DNA of 64,000 nucleotides from Bacteroidota bacterium (GCA_023441805.1 JAEZNO010000020.1:1-64000); one strand, 5' to 3'. Shown: positions 17,941 through 27,558, counted from the first letter of the stretch. Translations and numbers: made by a program. Notes: a model not told the origin generated them from the sequence alone.

Positions 17941-17969
17941 GAGGCTGTCTCAAAAGACGGCCTCTTTTT
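17941..17969 (+). terminator. Hairpin end of element 1 (left), terminator-like
   Basis: GAGGCTGTC pairs with GACGGCCTC (loop TCAAAA) and is followed by T5. An A8 run precedes it, so it could act in both directions. Confidence 0.55.
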
Positions 17970-18174
17970 AGGGTGATACTTCTTCAATCCTCCCTCGGCT
18001 GAAAATTTTAAAGAGCCAATCGAGAAAATTGAAGATGTACTTAAAAGTTATGATGGTGAACTTAATTTGTTCAGCAAAGCATCACGGGAAAGAACCTTAC
18101 AATTATGTAATAGATAGCCAATCGATAATGGTGTTGACACCGTCCTTTTAGTGGGAGAAACAAACAATAAAGAA

Positions 18175-18208
18175 AAAGAGGCCGCCTCTTTTGAGACAGC
18201 CTCTTTTA
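18175..18208 (-). terminator. Hairpin end of element 1 (right), likely terminator of the envelope cluster
   Basis: Minus-strand GAGGCTGTCTC/GAGGCGGCCTC hairpin followed by T5, starting about 40 bases after the stop of the foldase gene at 18247. It is the only terminator-like structure for that operon. Confidence 0.6.
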
Positions 18209-18246
18209 TATGGCATTAATTCGATTCAGTTAATTGCAATCGAATT

Positions 18247-20376
18247 TTAGTAGAAAAACAATCTATGATCTTCTATCTCAGCTCTTTTCTTCAATGCTTC
18301 GCCAATCTCTCTCTGACTTCTGGTAATAAATGCATTTGATAACATTTTTTTCTCAGGAGTATAATCATCTTTAGGAGTTGCTTTTATCAATTTGTCAACT
18401 ACAACAATGAAAACTCCCTGATTGCCTTTGATTGGTTTTGACATAGAACCTTCATTCAGGGTGAAGATGGTTCCAATAACTTCATCTTCTTTACCAAATC
18501 CCGGGATTGCATTAGCACCCATTGTAATGTCGGTTGTGTCAACATTCATGGCAAGAGCCGGATAATTCCTTTCAAGGTCAGATAATGATTTAATTTCACC
18601 ATTGATTTGTTCTATAAGCTTTTCAGCTTTCTTTTCACGTTTAACTAGTGGCTCAATGAAAGTTTTCAATTGATCAAGTGTCGGAGTACCTTTTTCACGA
18701 ACTTGTTTTAGGATAGCTACAATGTAGCGTCCTTCAAGGTCAAATACATTTGATACATCACCAACCTCACGTTTTTCATCAAATGCCCAACGAACAATCT
18801 CTCTGGCATTTTGAAGTCCTGGTAATGAGTTCTGTTCAACTGAGATGCGTTCTGCAAGTCGTTTTGCCAGATTCTTTTGCTTAACGAGGGTATCGAAAGT
18901 CTCCTCATCCTTAACTTGTGACGAGAACTGAGAGGCTTCACTGTAGATAGCCTGCATTGTTCTGGAGCTAGCTTCCATTCCACGCTTAACAAAAGCAACT
19001 CTAACTTTCTTAACCGGAGTAGTCTTACCGGTAATTTTAATTACATGAAATCCAAATTGGGTTTCAACTACTTTAAATTCACCTACTTTACCATCGAGAA
19101 CTGCCTGATTAAACGGACCAACCATTGCTCCATCAGCAAACCAGTTGAGGTCACCTGATGTTTTTGCAGATGTCTTATCATCATTAAGTGCACTTGCAGC
19201 TATTTCTTCAAATTTCGAAGGTGTTGATTTCACTACTGCCAATATGCTATCAGCTTTAGCCTTAGCTTGTTCTTTTGTTAGCTGAGTTTGTGGATTTACA
19301 TTAAGTCCGCGATAAGAAATAAGAATATGACTGGCTTTGAGTGAATCAGGACGGGTTGAGATATCAACCAATCTTGCCATTTGGTACATATTATTTTCTA
19401 TATATGGAGGGAATGTTGTACCAATAGGAGAGTTGAACATCAAAGAGTCTAATTGATAAGGAAGTGAGCCTTTCTTGTACCAGGTACTGTCGTAACGCTC
19501 ATCAGAAGTAGCATTTACAAAATCCTTTACATTTTCAACAGATTGGAATTCAGCGTAAAGGGCGTTGAAGTCTTTATTTAATCTATCACGGTCATCACTT
19601 GATGGCACAATTTCAAAGCTTACATACTCAATATCCCTTGAAGGTTCCTGTTGGTAGCGGTATTTATTTTCTTTATAGAATTTTTCGTAATCTGAATCTT
19701 CGAGTTTAATTAGAGAGTCAGCAACTGCCGTGTAAGGAAGGCTGAAAACTCTGACTGTTGCTTTTGTATTACGGTTGTTATAATCTCTTTCAGCGAATGC
19801 TTTTGGAATATAATAAGCCTTAGCAATAAGATTCCTGTATTTGGTATTAAGCCTGTCTTCTTTAATTGCTTTTTCGATTGCAAGGTAACGCTGTTTCATT
19901 TGCGGATCTACCCTGTCGAAATTCTTAAGGAAATTCAGAACTGAAGCCGGGTCAAATTGTCCTGTTTCAGGATCACTAAAACTCTGTCTGATATATTGAT
20001 GTGGGTTCTTTCCACGAATAAGATCATCAAGTTCCTCAGTTGTCACAGTCACACCGGTTTCCTCTACCTCTTGTCCTAAAAGGGTTTCAGATATATACTG
20101 TTCCCAGGTTTGTTGCCTTATCTGGAATTGCTCTTCTTGTGTAAGAGATTCTCTTCCCGAGTTAATCTTTTGATTTTCGATATTTTCGTCTACTCTGTTA
20201 TTAAAATCAGTAGCCAGGATCTTATCGCCATTAATTATACCAATCAGATTAGCACCCCGTCCTCTTCCAGGGTTACGGTTTGAGAGGAAGTCTCCCAATA
20301 CAAACGCAGCAAGTGCAATACCTATAATTACGACAAGTAGTCCAGAATGTTTTCTTATTCGTCCGATTAATGCCAT
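18247..20376 (-). CDS. PpiD/SurA-type membrane-anchored peptidyl-prolyl isomerase
   Basis: 709-residue periplasmic folding helper. One N-terminal membrane helix (about 12-32, VVIIGIALAAFVLGDFL) is followed by a SurA-N-like chaperone region starting GIINGDKILATDFNNRV. A parvulin PPIase domain lies at about 345-450 (KASHILISYRG...GDLNWFADGAMVGPFNQAV...TQFGFHVIKI). A further C-terminal chaperone-like region follows. The layout matches PpiD, which assists outer-membrane protein folding. It is the last gene of the minus-strand envelope cluster, with its own -7 box at 20400-20407. Confidence 0.9.
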   Translation of the reverse strand: MALIGRIRKHSGLLVVIIGIALAAFVLGDFLSNRNPGRGRGANLIGIINGDKILATDFNNRVDENIENQKINSGRESLTQEEQFQIRQQTWEQYISETLLGQEVEETGVTVTTEELDDLIRGKNPHQYIRQSFSDPETGQFDPASVLNFLKNFDRVDPQMKQRYLAIEKAIKEDRLNTKYRNLIAKAYYIPKAFAERDYNNRNTKATVRVFSLPYTAVADSLIKLEDSDYEKFYKENKYRYQQEPSRDIEYVSFEIVPSSDDRDRLNKDFNALYAEFQSVENVKDFVNATSDERYDSTWYKKGSLPYQLDSLMFNSPIGTTFPPYIENNMYQMARLVDISTRPDSLKASHILISYRGLNVNPQTQLTKEQAKAKADSILAVVKSTPSKFEEIAASALNDDKTSAKTSGDLNWFADGAMVGPFNQAVLDGKVGEFKVVETQFGFHVIKITGKTTPVKKVRVAFVKRGMEASSRTMQAIYSEASQFSSQVKDEETFDTLVKQKNLAKRLAERISVEQNSLPGLQNAREIVRWAFDEKREVGDVSNVFDLEGRYIVAILKQVREKGTPTLDQLKTFIEPLVKREKKAEKLIEQINGEIKSLSDLERNYPALAMNVDTTDITMGANAIPGFGKEDEVIGTIFTLNEGSMSKPIKGNQGVFIVVVDKLIKATPKDDYTPEKKMLSNAFITRSQREIGEALKKRAEIEDHRLFFY

Positions 20377-20399
20377 TTGTTCAATTTTTTAATAGGGTG

Positions 20400-20407
20400 C
20401 AAATTTA
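20400..20407 (-). promoter_or_regulatory. Promoter -7 box for PpiD-like gene
   Basis: Minus-strand TAAATTTG fits TAnnTTTG, 24 bases before the start. Confidence 0.45.
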
Positions 20408-20493
20408 CAATAAAAGTGATTGTATTTAAACAAAATCACCTTAAAGGCTATAATTTTGTAAATAAAGATGATACAGCAATGAACAACCCTTGA

Positions 20494-21828
20494 TTAATTG
20501 CCCCGGATAGTGGTTTGTTCATTTATCCAGCATCCTACCGTATAAGGTTTTCCAACCTCTAAATCCCTGAAAAACAAGTCTTGTTTTGGTGGATAGTAAC
20601 GTGAATACTGTGATATCTTCTCATTGGCTTCTTGTTCAGTAGTGCTGTCAACTGACTTTGCTTTGATATACTTATCAATTGCAGCCCAGAACACAGTTTT
20701 ACCACCCATATCATCAGTTTCACACATGCCTGCACTCATTGCATACATGTCGCCAATCAATATGTAAGCTTTGCCTTCATTGGGATTTAATTGGATGATC
20801 TTATAAGCAGTACTACGTGCTATAGAGAAATTTCGGTTGGTCATGTAGATTCCAACAAGAGCATACAGAGCTTTGATTTTATCTCCATTGTCGGTAAATA
20901 GTTTTGCTGCTTCTTCCATATATTCTGAAGCTTTAGCAATGTGATTATTTTGAATTGCCAATCTTCCCATCATGTACGCACTTTGGGCACTGGGTTTCAG
21001 TTTATGTAAATTTCCTGCAGCTCTGTAAAAGAGGTCACCCTCCTGGGTACAGTTTCTCTTATCGAGAATGTTAGTCATATTGATTAATAGTAAAGTATCG
21101 TTAGGAAATTCCTTAAACTTCTTTTCATAGATAGCCACAAGATCAGTACACGATGCCATCGGCTCAATTATCATTTCAATATTGCTCTTGATATTATTCC
21201 AGTTAGCAAATTCTTTCTCGTTTCCGGTGGATTGCGAAATATTATACTCAGCAATTGATAACACCTTATCATAGATTGCGAAGAGATCACTTTTCTCAAC
21301 AATGCTTTCTTTTACCAATTGTGCGGCCGTATTCAGATAATAAACCAAAACGGCACCATCTGATTGATTGCCCTGTAATTCTACTGAACGCTTAAACCAT
21401 TCAATGCTTTGCTCCCCTTTTTCAGGTCTGTATGTAACTGCGTCAATCGCTTTTCTTCCCAGAACATAACCTTCACGTCCGAAATATTGTATCCGTTGGT
21501 CATGTACCATCAAGAGGGTGTCAATCATTTTTTCCTTTAATTCGGCATTTTTTATAGTATCAATCTGAGAGGAAAGAATTTTGATACCATCAATATAAAT
21601 ATTTTGCGAGCCTGTGGGACAATTGAGAAACATCCATCTCCAGTGGGGGAAGGCAAGACCATATAACTTTATCTTGTAGTATTCACGATATAGTGAAAGC
21701 TGCTCTTTGCACATTAGTGAATCGACTTTTACAATTGGTTTCTCTGGGGAAGCGTCGGTGACCGACTGTGAAAAAGCTCCGGTTATTGCTGTCAATAAAA
21801 TGGAGCAAGCAAGAACTATGGTTTTCAT
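20494..21828 (-). CDS. TPR-containing exported protein, paralogue 1
   Basis: 444 residues with a cleavable signal peptide (ending near GAFSQ) and helical repeats of TPR type. It shares its N-terminal block (LSLYREYYK, PHWRWMFLNCP, QNIYIDGIK) and its C-terminal block (GGKTVFWAAIDKYIKAKSVD, ISQYSRYYP, LFFRDLEVG, VGCWINEQTTIR) with the gene at 23898-25253. The two are thus paralogues along their whole length. The function is unknown; a periplasmic scaffold role is a guess. A -7 box (TAATTTTG, minus strand, 21860-21867) lies upstream. Confidence 0.8.
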   Translation of the reverse strand: MKTIVLACSILLTAITGAFSQSVTDASPEKPIVKVDSLMCKEQLSLYREYYKIKLYGLAFPHWRWMFLNCPTGSQNIYIDGIKILSSQIDTIKNAELKEKMIDTLLMVHDQRIQYFGREGYVLGRKAIDAVTYRPEKGEQSIEWFKRSVELQGNQSDGAVLVYYLNTAAQLVKESIVEKSDLFAIYDKVLSIAEYNISQSTGNEKEFANWNNIKSNIEMIIEPMASCTDLVAIYEKKFKEFPNDTLLLINMTNILDKRNCTQEGDLFYRAAGNLHKLKPSAQSAYMMGRLAIQNNHIAKASEYMEEAAKLFTDNGDKIKALYALVGIYMTNRNFSIARSTAYKIIQLNPNEGKAYILIGDMYAMSAGMCETDDMGGKTVFWAAIDKYIKAKSVDSTTEQEANEKISQYSRYYPPKQDLFFRDLEVGKPYTVGCWINEQTTIRGN

Positions 21829-21859
21829 ACTTGTAATATGTTATTCATGAAAGGTGGTC

Positions 21860-21867
21860 CAAAATTA
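21860..21867 (-). promoter_or_regulatory. Promoter -7 box for TPR paralogue 1
   Basis: Minus-strand TAATTTTG, 32 bases before the start, suggesting this gene can be transcribed apart from corC upstream. Confidence 0.45.
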
Positions 21868-21912
21868 CTATAATTTATTTAAAATGAGCCAATATGAAAT
21901 TGCTTTAGCTGA

Positions 21913-23181
21913 TTAACCCTGATTATTGCGTATAAGAATCTGATCAATCCTCGATTCACTGGCTTTCTTAATTAAAAATGTATATGGGCCTTCGGTTATC
22001 TCTTCATTCTCTGCAGGAATATTTTCATGGATGTAGATTACATATCCTGCTATTGTTTGATATTCATCTGACTCGGGAAGGCTTAAATTGAACTTTTCAT
22101 TTAGATCATCAATATTACTTCTTCCTGAAACAAGATACTCATTTTCACTTATTTGGCTTTCTTCTATCTCATCAGTATCATACTCATCTTCAATGTCCCC
22201 AAAAATTTCTTCCAGAATATCCTCAATGGTAAGCATTCCATCGGTCCCGCCAAATTCATCAACCACCAGGGCAACACTTTTTCTTTCTACAATAAATGTA
22301 CTCAACAACTTATCGGCCGTCATTGAACCTGGAACTATAATCACAGGTTTGATGATCTCCTTTATGGTAGCCGGTTTAGCAAAGATGTCATATGCATGAG
22401 CATACCCTATAACATTATCAATGGACTCATCAAAGACCAGAATCTTCGAATGACCCGAATCAATAATTAAATTCCCAAGGGTTTCAAGAGATTCACTTGT
22501 ATTTATGGCAACAATCTCATTTCTGGGTACCATAAACTCACGCAACTTTATATTACTTAGATCCCTTGCGTTATGAAACATTCTGATCTCCTGCATCTCA
22601 TTGCTATCCTTTGCCGGCTCTATGTTTGTAGTGTCTAACAAAGTATCCAGATTTGCAGTATTAAGGAGATAAGATTGCTTCTCAATATTTTCTCCCAGCA
22701 AATATTTGATGATGAACTCTGATACTGATACAAACGCCTTTATTAATGGGAAAAACAGCATATAAACAATCAATGCGGGTATAGCAAGTACTTTAAGGAC
22801 TCCATTTGAGTTGAATCGAAATAGTATACCCGGAATTAATTGAGCAATTAAAAAGTAAACTATCGAAATACATATCACTTCAGTTAAGGCAAGAGCAGCA
22901 TATTCAAGATCTTGAAGCGGTAACGACTGAACGATATAAATCTCAAATAATTCAGTTGAAGTGATTGTAAACGCAATTAGTGTGATAATCTTTGCAAACC
23001 ATATAGAACTCGTGAATAAAGCCTGATTGTTTACAAACTTTGAAAGAATCTTAGCTGAGAATATATCCCTGCTCTTATCTACCTCAATCTTAAGCTTGTT
23101 AGATGCTGAAAAAGCAGTTTCAATTCCGGAAAACAAAGCCGATAATAACAATAAGCTTAATACTGGAAGGAATGGCTCCAT
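21913..23181 (-). CDS. CorC/HlyC (CNNM) family transporter-like protein, GldE-type
   Basis: 422 residues: an N-terminal DUF21 membrane domain with about four helices (1-160), a CBS pair (about 200-320, including MVPRNEIVAI and VDEFGGTDGMLTIEDILEEIFGDI), and a C-terminal CorC_HlyC domain (about 335-420). This is the layout of CNNM/CorC Mg2+-related proteins and of Bacteroidetes GldE. Whether it serves gliding or ion homeostasis is open; no other gld genes are in the window. It starts 40 bases after lptC and is probably co-transcribed. Confidence 0.88.
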   Translation of the reverse strand: MEPFLPVLSLLLLSALFSGIETAFSASNKLKIEVDKSRDIFSAKILSKFVNNQALFTSSIWFAKIITLIAFTITSTELFEIYIVQSLPLQDLEYAALALTEVICISIVYFLIAQLIPGILFRFNSNGVLKVLAIPALIVYMLFFPLIKAFVSVSEFIIKYLLGENIEKQSYLLNTANLDTLLDTTNIEPAKDSNEMQEIRMFHNARDLSNIKLREFMVPRNEIVAINTSESLETLGNLIIDSGHSKILVFDESIDNVIGYAHAYDIFAKPATIKEIIKPVIIVPGSMTADKLLSTFIVERKSVALVVDEFGGTDGMLTIEDILEEIFGDIEDEYDTDEIEESQISENEYLVSGRSNIDDLNEKFNLSLPESDEYQTIAGYVIYIHENIPAENEEITEGPYTFLIKKASESRIDQILIRNNQG

Positions 23182-23221
23182 TTTGGAAAGGATTACCTTA
23201 CAAAACTAAAGATTAATCTGA

Positions 23222-23815
23222 TTACTGATTTTCATTAACATACATTTCTCCCCTGGGCTTTTTTATTCGCCAATGATTGAAAGCTTCATCCGACTGCATT
23301 CCATCACCATATAGTATCTTATCAGGAGTCGTTATCTTAACAAATACATTTGAAAAGACTTTTTTGGTATTTTGATCCCAAATCAAGTGCTCAGTATTTA
23401 GTTGTTCACCCTTGAGTTTATTTATAACAACGACATCAGATTTGGCCTCCATTATTTTCTCTGATTCTTTATTCACGCCATATTTAGCTGATATTTCAGT
23501 CCTTACTTTGTCAGGATTTAATGAATCGTAAAAAACAACCATGAAGCCTTCCGGGAATTTAATTGTAACCCCTTTTTTGGTTTCATATCTGTAAAGAACC
23601 GGTGCCGTCAGATGGTACTTAATATGACCATTTTCACTTTCAGCAATTGAAACATCTCTGGCATACATGACCGGTATCGAATCCTCTGATGCCAGTCGGT
23701 TTACATCCTCGATATCATTCTTGCAACCCTGACTAAGGATAATGGAAAATAAAAGTAAAAAAGGTGCAGGAATTATACTTAATATATTCTTGCACCTTTT
23801 ATTTAATTCAGTCAT
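23222..23815 (-). CDS. lptC: LPS export ABC transporter periplasmic protein LptC
   Basis: 197 residues with an N-terminal hydrophobic segment ending in ILSQGC-KN, so possibly a lipoprotein rather than a simple anchor. The beta-jellyroll family pattern follows: ENGHIKYHLTAPVL, EISAKYGVN, VVVINKLKGEQLNTEHLIWD, and a closing DKILYGDGMQSD. LptC passes lipopolysaccharide from the inner-membrane LptBFG complex to the periplasmic bridge. It lies between the TPR gene and corC in the envelope cluster. Confidence 0.9.
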   Translation of the reverse strand: MTELNKRCKNILSIIPAPFLLLFSIILSQGCKNDIEDVNRLASEDSIPVMYARDVSIAESENGHIKYHLTAPVLYRYETKKGVTIKFPEGFMVVFYDSLNPDKVRTEISAKYGVNKESEKIMEAKSDVVVINKLKGEQLNTEHLIWDQNTKKVFSNVFVKITTPDKILYGDGMQSDEAFNHWRIKKPRGEMYVNENQ

Positions 23816-23897
23816 TTCAATTTCAGAACTAATAAAGTTCAGTATTTCATCAGATTAATAACCTTTATGAAAAAGAACGATGATATTCTTAGCTATT

Positions 23898-25253
23898 TTA
23901 TTTCAGGCTCCTTATGGTTGTTGTTTCATTAATCCAGCAACCTACTGTGAATGACTGTCCTTCATGCATATCGCGGAAGAAGAGATCGTCTTTTGCCGGA
24001 TAATACCTTGAATACTGACCAATTTTGTTATTTACCTCTTCTGCTGTTGACGGATCAACACTTTTTGCTTTCTGATACATGTCGACTGCTGCCCAGAAAA
24101 CTGTTTTGCCAGACAAGTCGTCGTCGGTACACATTGAAGAACTGGCTGCATAGAGGTCACCAATGAAGATATATGCTTTACCGTATGAAGGGTTGAGTTG
24201 CAATATCTTCATTGCATTTGCCCTTGCTTGTGGGTAATTATGCAGTTGATAATTAACGGCAGCCAATAAATTAAGAGCCTTTATTTTATCTTCATTATTA
24301 TCAGCAAGATTGACAGCTTCATTTAAATACTCTGAGGCTTTTGAATATTGCTTTTTCTCAAAAGAGAGGCTTCCCATTAAGTAAGCTGATTTAGCACCCG
24401 GTTGAAGTTTATGTAGTTTTTCGGTTGCTGCAAAGAATATCTCGCTGCCGGTACATCCTTTTCTATCCAGCATTGAAGTCATCTTGATCAGCATATCAAC
24501 GTCTTCTGAATTTTCGCTAAACTTTTTCTCATACAGTGGGATTAAATCATCACATGATGCAAAGGGTTCAAATGCTGTTTCAATATTGGCTTTTACACCA
24601 CCCCAGGTTGCAACTTTTTTTTCATCACCCTGAGCCTTTGTGAGATTATTATCAATAATGTTACTTAGCTGATCATATCCGTCAATAACAGCTGTTTTAT
24701 CTAACTTTTGGGCTTGTACCATTCCCAATATTGTTTGAAAGTAATAAGCTACTGTAGCTGCCTCAGTTTCGTCACCACCCAATTCAACAGACCTCTTCAG
24801 AGTGTTGTAGTTGTCTTCAATATTTTCGGGCTTATAGGTAACCATATCTATACCTTTACGGCCTAATACATAAGCTTCACGGTCAAAAGCAGAGATTCGC
24901 TGATCGTACACCATAAGCAAAGTATCGTAGTATTTATCTTTTAATGCTTTATCAGTAGCCTTTTCCATAAAATCGGAAATCAATTTAACACCATCGATAT
25001 ATAAATTCTGTGATGACAATGGGCAATTGAAGAATACCCAACGCCAGTGAGGCATAGCATCATTATAATTCTTCTGTTTGTAAAACTCCCGGTATAGTGA
25101 TAAATGTACTACGCATGTGGCTGAATCAGCACCATATTTTGCTCCTTTTAGTTTGCCTACTCCAGGTTCTTCACCATTCTGACCATAAGTAAGGCCTGAA
25201 GAGAGAAAGACTGCGGCCAGCATTATCAGAACTACTTTTCCAACTGTTTTCAT
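23898..25253 (-). CDS. TPR-containing exported protein, paralogue 2
   Basis: 451 residues, signal peptide ending near GLTYGQ, then helical TPR-like repeats. It is a full-length paralogue of the product of 20494-21828, sharing LSLYREFYK, PHWRWVFFNCP, LNPSYGKAYIFIGDLYA, GKTVFWAAVDMYQKAKSVDP and VGCWINETTTIR. It starts 33 bases after the outer-membrane protein gene without a visible promoter, so it is probably in the coaX transcript. Function unknown. Confidence 0.8.
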   Translation of the reverse strand: MKTVGKVVLIMLAAVFLSSGLTYGQNGEEPGVGKLKGAKYGADSATCVVHLSLYREFYKQKNYNDAMPHWRWVFFNCPLSSQNLYIDGVKLISDFMEKATDKALKDKYYDTLLMVYDQRISAFDREAYVLGRKGIDMVTYKPENIEDNYNTLKRSVELGGDETEAATVAYYFQTILGMVQAQKLDKTAVIDGYDQLSNIIDNNLTKAQGDEKKVATWGGVKANIETAFEPFASCDDLIPLYEKKFSENSEDVDMLIKMTSMLDRKGCTGSEIFFAATEKLHKLQPGAKSAYLMGSLSFEKKQYSKASEYLNEAVNLADNNEDKIKALNLLAAVNYQLHNYPQARANAMKILQLNPSYGKAYIFIGDLYAASSSMCTDDDLSGKTVFWAAVDMYQKAKSVDPSTAEEVNNKIGQYSRYYPAKDDLFFRDMHEGQSFTVGCWINETTTIRSLK

Positions 25254-25286
25254 TGTTTTATTTGGTTTGCTTGTATGTACGTTAAT

Positions 25287-26561
25287 TTATTCGTATTTCT
25301 TAATTATGAACCACCTTTCAAAGAGCGAGAGTCCTAATGTAAACTTAACATAATTCTCGTTAATTAAGTTTTCCTTCTTTGAACCCCTTGAGCCAACCTC
25401 AAAACCAAAATTTATTGTTGAGCTGGTTCTTGGTAACGGTAAACCAACACCAAAGCTTATGCCAAAGTCATCAATGCGCTGTCCCCTAAGTTCAAGAAAA
25501 CCACTTGAATATCGTAAACCTGCTCTGTAAGTAATCCTTTGAAGATATCCCGAAACTGTAGAATTTGAAGGATTAAAGTAACCACCGAGTGAAAATTGCA
25601 TACTATTCTTAAGTGCATCGTCTGATCCGGTGAACTGGAACTTTTCCCACTGCCTGTAACTGAAATCACTTCCAATCAACCATTTATTTGTCTTTCCAAA
25701 CGAAACTCCAAACGAAACACCCATAGGCAATACTATTTTATCCTTTACACTTTCAGCATCCTCAATCGTGTCTCTCGGTATTTCAATCCCTGATATCGAA
25801 CGGTAAGTATAAACCAGTTTATCACTCGTATTATTAATATTAGTTTGAGTATTAAAACTAGCTCCTAAAGTATATTGATAATCATTTTTCAGTTTCTTAT
25901 GGTACATTATACCATAATTAATAAGGAAGTCATGTACACGGTTTGAATACGCTACCTTTGAATTTAACCGATGCAATGTATCAGGAAACTCAACTGCTGA
26001 GCTTCTGACCATAGTGCCAAATAAATAAGCCGCATTTACACCTATCGACAAGTTGCGTGTAATGTCAAAGCTGCTTCCAATGAAAAATTGATTGATACCA
26101 CCATCTCCTTCGTAAAGATTAGTTAAGCTGGTGAACAAACTATCAGTTCTTGTATCAGCTGTTTTATAACCGGTTGCGCTATAAGGCAGAAGCCCAAAAC
26201 TTGCTTTCCACCAACCTGTCACCGGAAATCCAAATAACAGATTACCAATTGATGCATAATTGGTCGATTGCGATATTGAAGTTGTCGATAATTGTGTAAA
26301 TCGTGAATGAAGGCTCACGTCAAATACAAATGAAATCGAATCAAAAGCTGTATATGAGGCAGGATTTGAAGGATTAACAAATAATGGATTATAAATGGCC
26401 TGGGTTATACCACCCATCGCCATGTTATTTACATGATTGTTCTGTAGCAGTTCGCCCAACCCATACCTTGAATAGGGTGAACTGATCCTGTCTTGTGCCT
26501 GGCCGGTTTCTAAACAAACGAGTATTATTGCGACCGCTAAATAGAATATTTTATTTTTCAA
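25287..26561 (-). CDS. Predicted outer-membrane beta-barrel protein
   Basis: 424 residues with a signal peptide ending in TGQAQ and a mature start DRISSPYSRYGLGEL. Repeated amphipathic strands with aromatic ends and a C-terminal strand ending in FIIKKYE suggest an outer-membrane barrel, in the style of FadL/PorV-like Bacteroidetes proteins. The exact family is not recognised. Its start overlaps the end of coaX by 11 bases, implying translational coupling, a linkage found in other Bacteroidetes genomes. Confidence 0.75.
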   Translation of the reverse strand: MKNKIFYLAVAIILVCLETGQAQDRISSPYSRYGLGELLQNNHVNNMAMGGITQAIYNPLFVNPSNPASYTAFDSISFVFDVSLHSRFTQLSTTSISQSTNYASIGNLLFGFPVTGWWKASFGLLPYSATGYKTADTRTDSLFTSLTNLYEGDGGINQFFIGSSFDITRNLSIGVNAAYLFGTMVRSSAVEFPDTLHRLNSKVAYSNRVHDFLINYGIMYHKKLKNDYQYTLGASFNTQTNINNTSDKLVYTYRSISGIEIPRDTIEDAESVKDKIVLPMGVSFGVSFGKTNKWLIGSDFSYRQWEKFQFTGSDDALKNSMQFSLGGYFNPSNSTVSGYLQRITYRAGLRYSSGFLELRGQRIDDFGISFGVGLPLPRTSSTINFGFEVGSRGSKKENLINENYVKFTLGLSLFERWFIIKKYE

Positions 26562-27336
26562 GTTTATATTGAAGTATTAGTTTTAAACCGTAAGGTACCA
26601 GATTCTGGACTACAAAGATGTTACTTTTCAAGTTTTTATCAAAATAAATAGCATCACCTCCTGTAACAACAACATTCAGATCAGGATAGATTTCCTTGTA
26701 TTTATTAATAAATCCGCTAATTTCAAAAATTGCTCCGTTAATCACTCCTGATAAAATTGACTCACGAGTATCCCTGCCTGCAATTAGTTGTTCGGAAGTT
26801 GAATTTCCATTCACTGTAATATCTGACTCATTTATTTCAACTAACGGCAGACGACCTGTAAATGTATTTAATGCTTTGAATCGCATAGTAATTCCCGGTG
26901 AAATGCTTCCGCCAACATATACCTTATCTTTAGTGATAAAATCACATGTAATAGCTGTACCGGCATCAATTACAAGAGTATCTTTTCCGGGAAATAAATC
27001 ACTAGCCGCAATTACTCCTGCTAATCTGTCTTTACCAAGAGTCTGCGGAGTATTGTAATTGTTAGTGATTGGAATAGGCGTTTCATGGTCAAGTATGATC
27101 CATTGAATATTCTCAAAATAGTCAATTACTTTTTCGGGATCAAAAGATACAGAACTTATTATGCCATACTTAACATTGACAAGTTCAGGTACAAGTATAT
27201 TAATTTCTGTAGGAGTAAAATCTTTATAGACCTTAAACCATTGAATCTCATTGCCATAAAATAAGACAACTTTTGTCAGGGTATTACCCTGATCAATTAC
27301 AATGAAGTGTTGCTTTTCTGACAGAGATTTACTCAT
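26551..27336 (-). CDS. coaX: Type III pantothenate kinase
   Basis: First committed step of coenzyme A synthesis, phosphorylating pantothenate. The 261 residues have the ASKHA phosphate loop IDQGNT (D15), the DRLAGVIAA segment, DAGTAITCDFI, the GGSISPGI block and the VVTGGDA adenosine motif. These are typical of the K+-dependent type III enzyme. It is the first gene of the minus-strand envelope cluster and overlaps the next gene by 11 bases. The -7 box is at 27386-27393. Confidence 0.95.
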   Translation of the reverse strand: MSKSLSEKQHFIVIDQGNTLTKVVLFYGNEIQWFKVYKDFTPTEINILVPELVNVKYGIISSVSFDPEKVIDYFENIQWIILDHETPIPITNNYNTPQTLGKDRLAGVIAASDLFPGKDTLVIDAGTAITCDFITKDKVYVGGSISPGITMRFKALNTFTGRLPLVEINESDITVNGNSTSEQLIAGRDTRESILSGVINGAIFEISGFINKYKEIYPDLNVVVTGGDAIYFDKNLKSNIFVVQNLVPYGLKLILQYKLEK

Positions 27337-27385
27337 TTAGCCAATGAAGTATATCGGGCTTAATATGTAGATATTTTGTTCCGTG

Positions 27386-27393
27386 CAAAATTA
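27386..27393 (-). promoter_or_regulatory. Promoter -7 box for the coaX cluster
   Basis: Minus-strand TAATTTTG, 50 bases before coaX and divergent from the tRNA-Phe promoter. Confidence 0.5.
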
Positions 27394-27431
27394 CCTGATT
27401 TTAAACACTCTCGAGATTTTTTTTTAAAATA

Positions 27432-27462
27432 TTTGTTAAATCCGATTTCTTGATTACCTTTG
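27432..27462 (+). promoter_or_regulatory. Promoter of tRNA-Phe
   Basis: TTTG at 27432-27435, 19-base spacer, TACCTTTG at 27455-27462. Same layout as the yceD operon promoter. The tRNA begins 13 bases after the box. Confidence 0.75.
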
Positions 27463-27475
27463 CACCCGCTTATGA

Positions 27476-27548
<73 letters not shown>

Positions 27549-27558
27549 CAAAAAAAGA

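Larger units (their letters stand above)
17936..18208. mobile_element. MITE-like element 1 with hairpin terminal inverted repeats
   Basis: Both ends begin, read inward, with AAAAGAGGCTGTCTCAAAAGA and then the second arm of a hairpin (GCGGCCTC or CGGCCTC). Core 17941-18203. The outer arms are identical while the inner arms differ, the polarity expected of transposon ends. The interior of about 210 bases has no complete gene. One frame gives a roughly 35-codon open stretch beginning SAENFKEPIEKIE at about 18000-18115, possibly a gene remnant. The element lies between the ppiD-like stop and the comF start. No clear target duplication is visible in the A/T runs. Confidence 0.6.

Noticed and set aside
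18000..18115. Short open stretch inside element 1 (begins SAENFKEPIEKIE)
   Set aside because: No start codon or ribosome-binding site and an early stop; kept only as a possible remnant, not as a gene.
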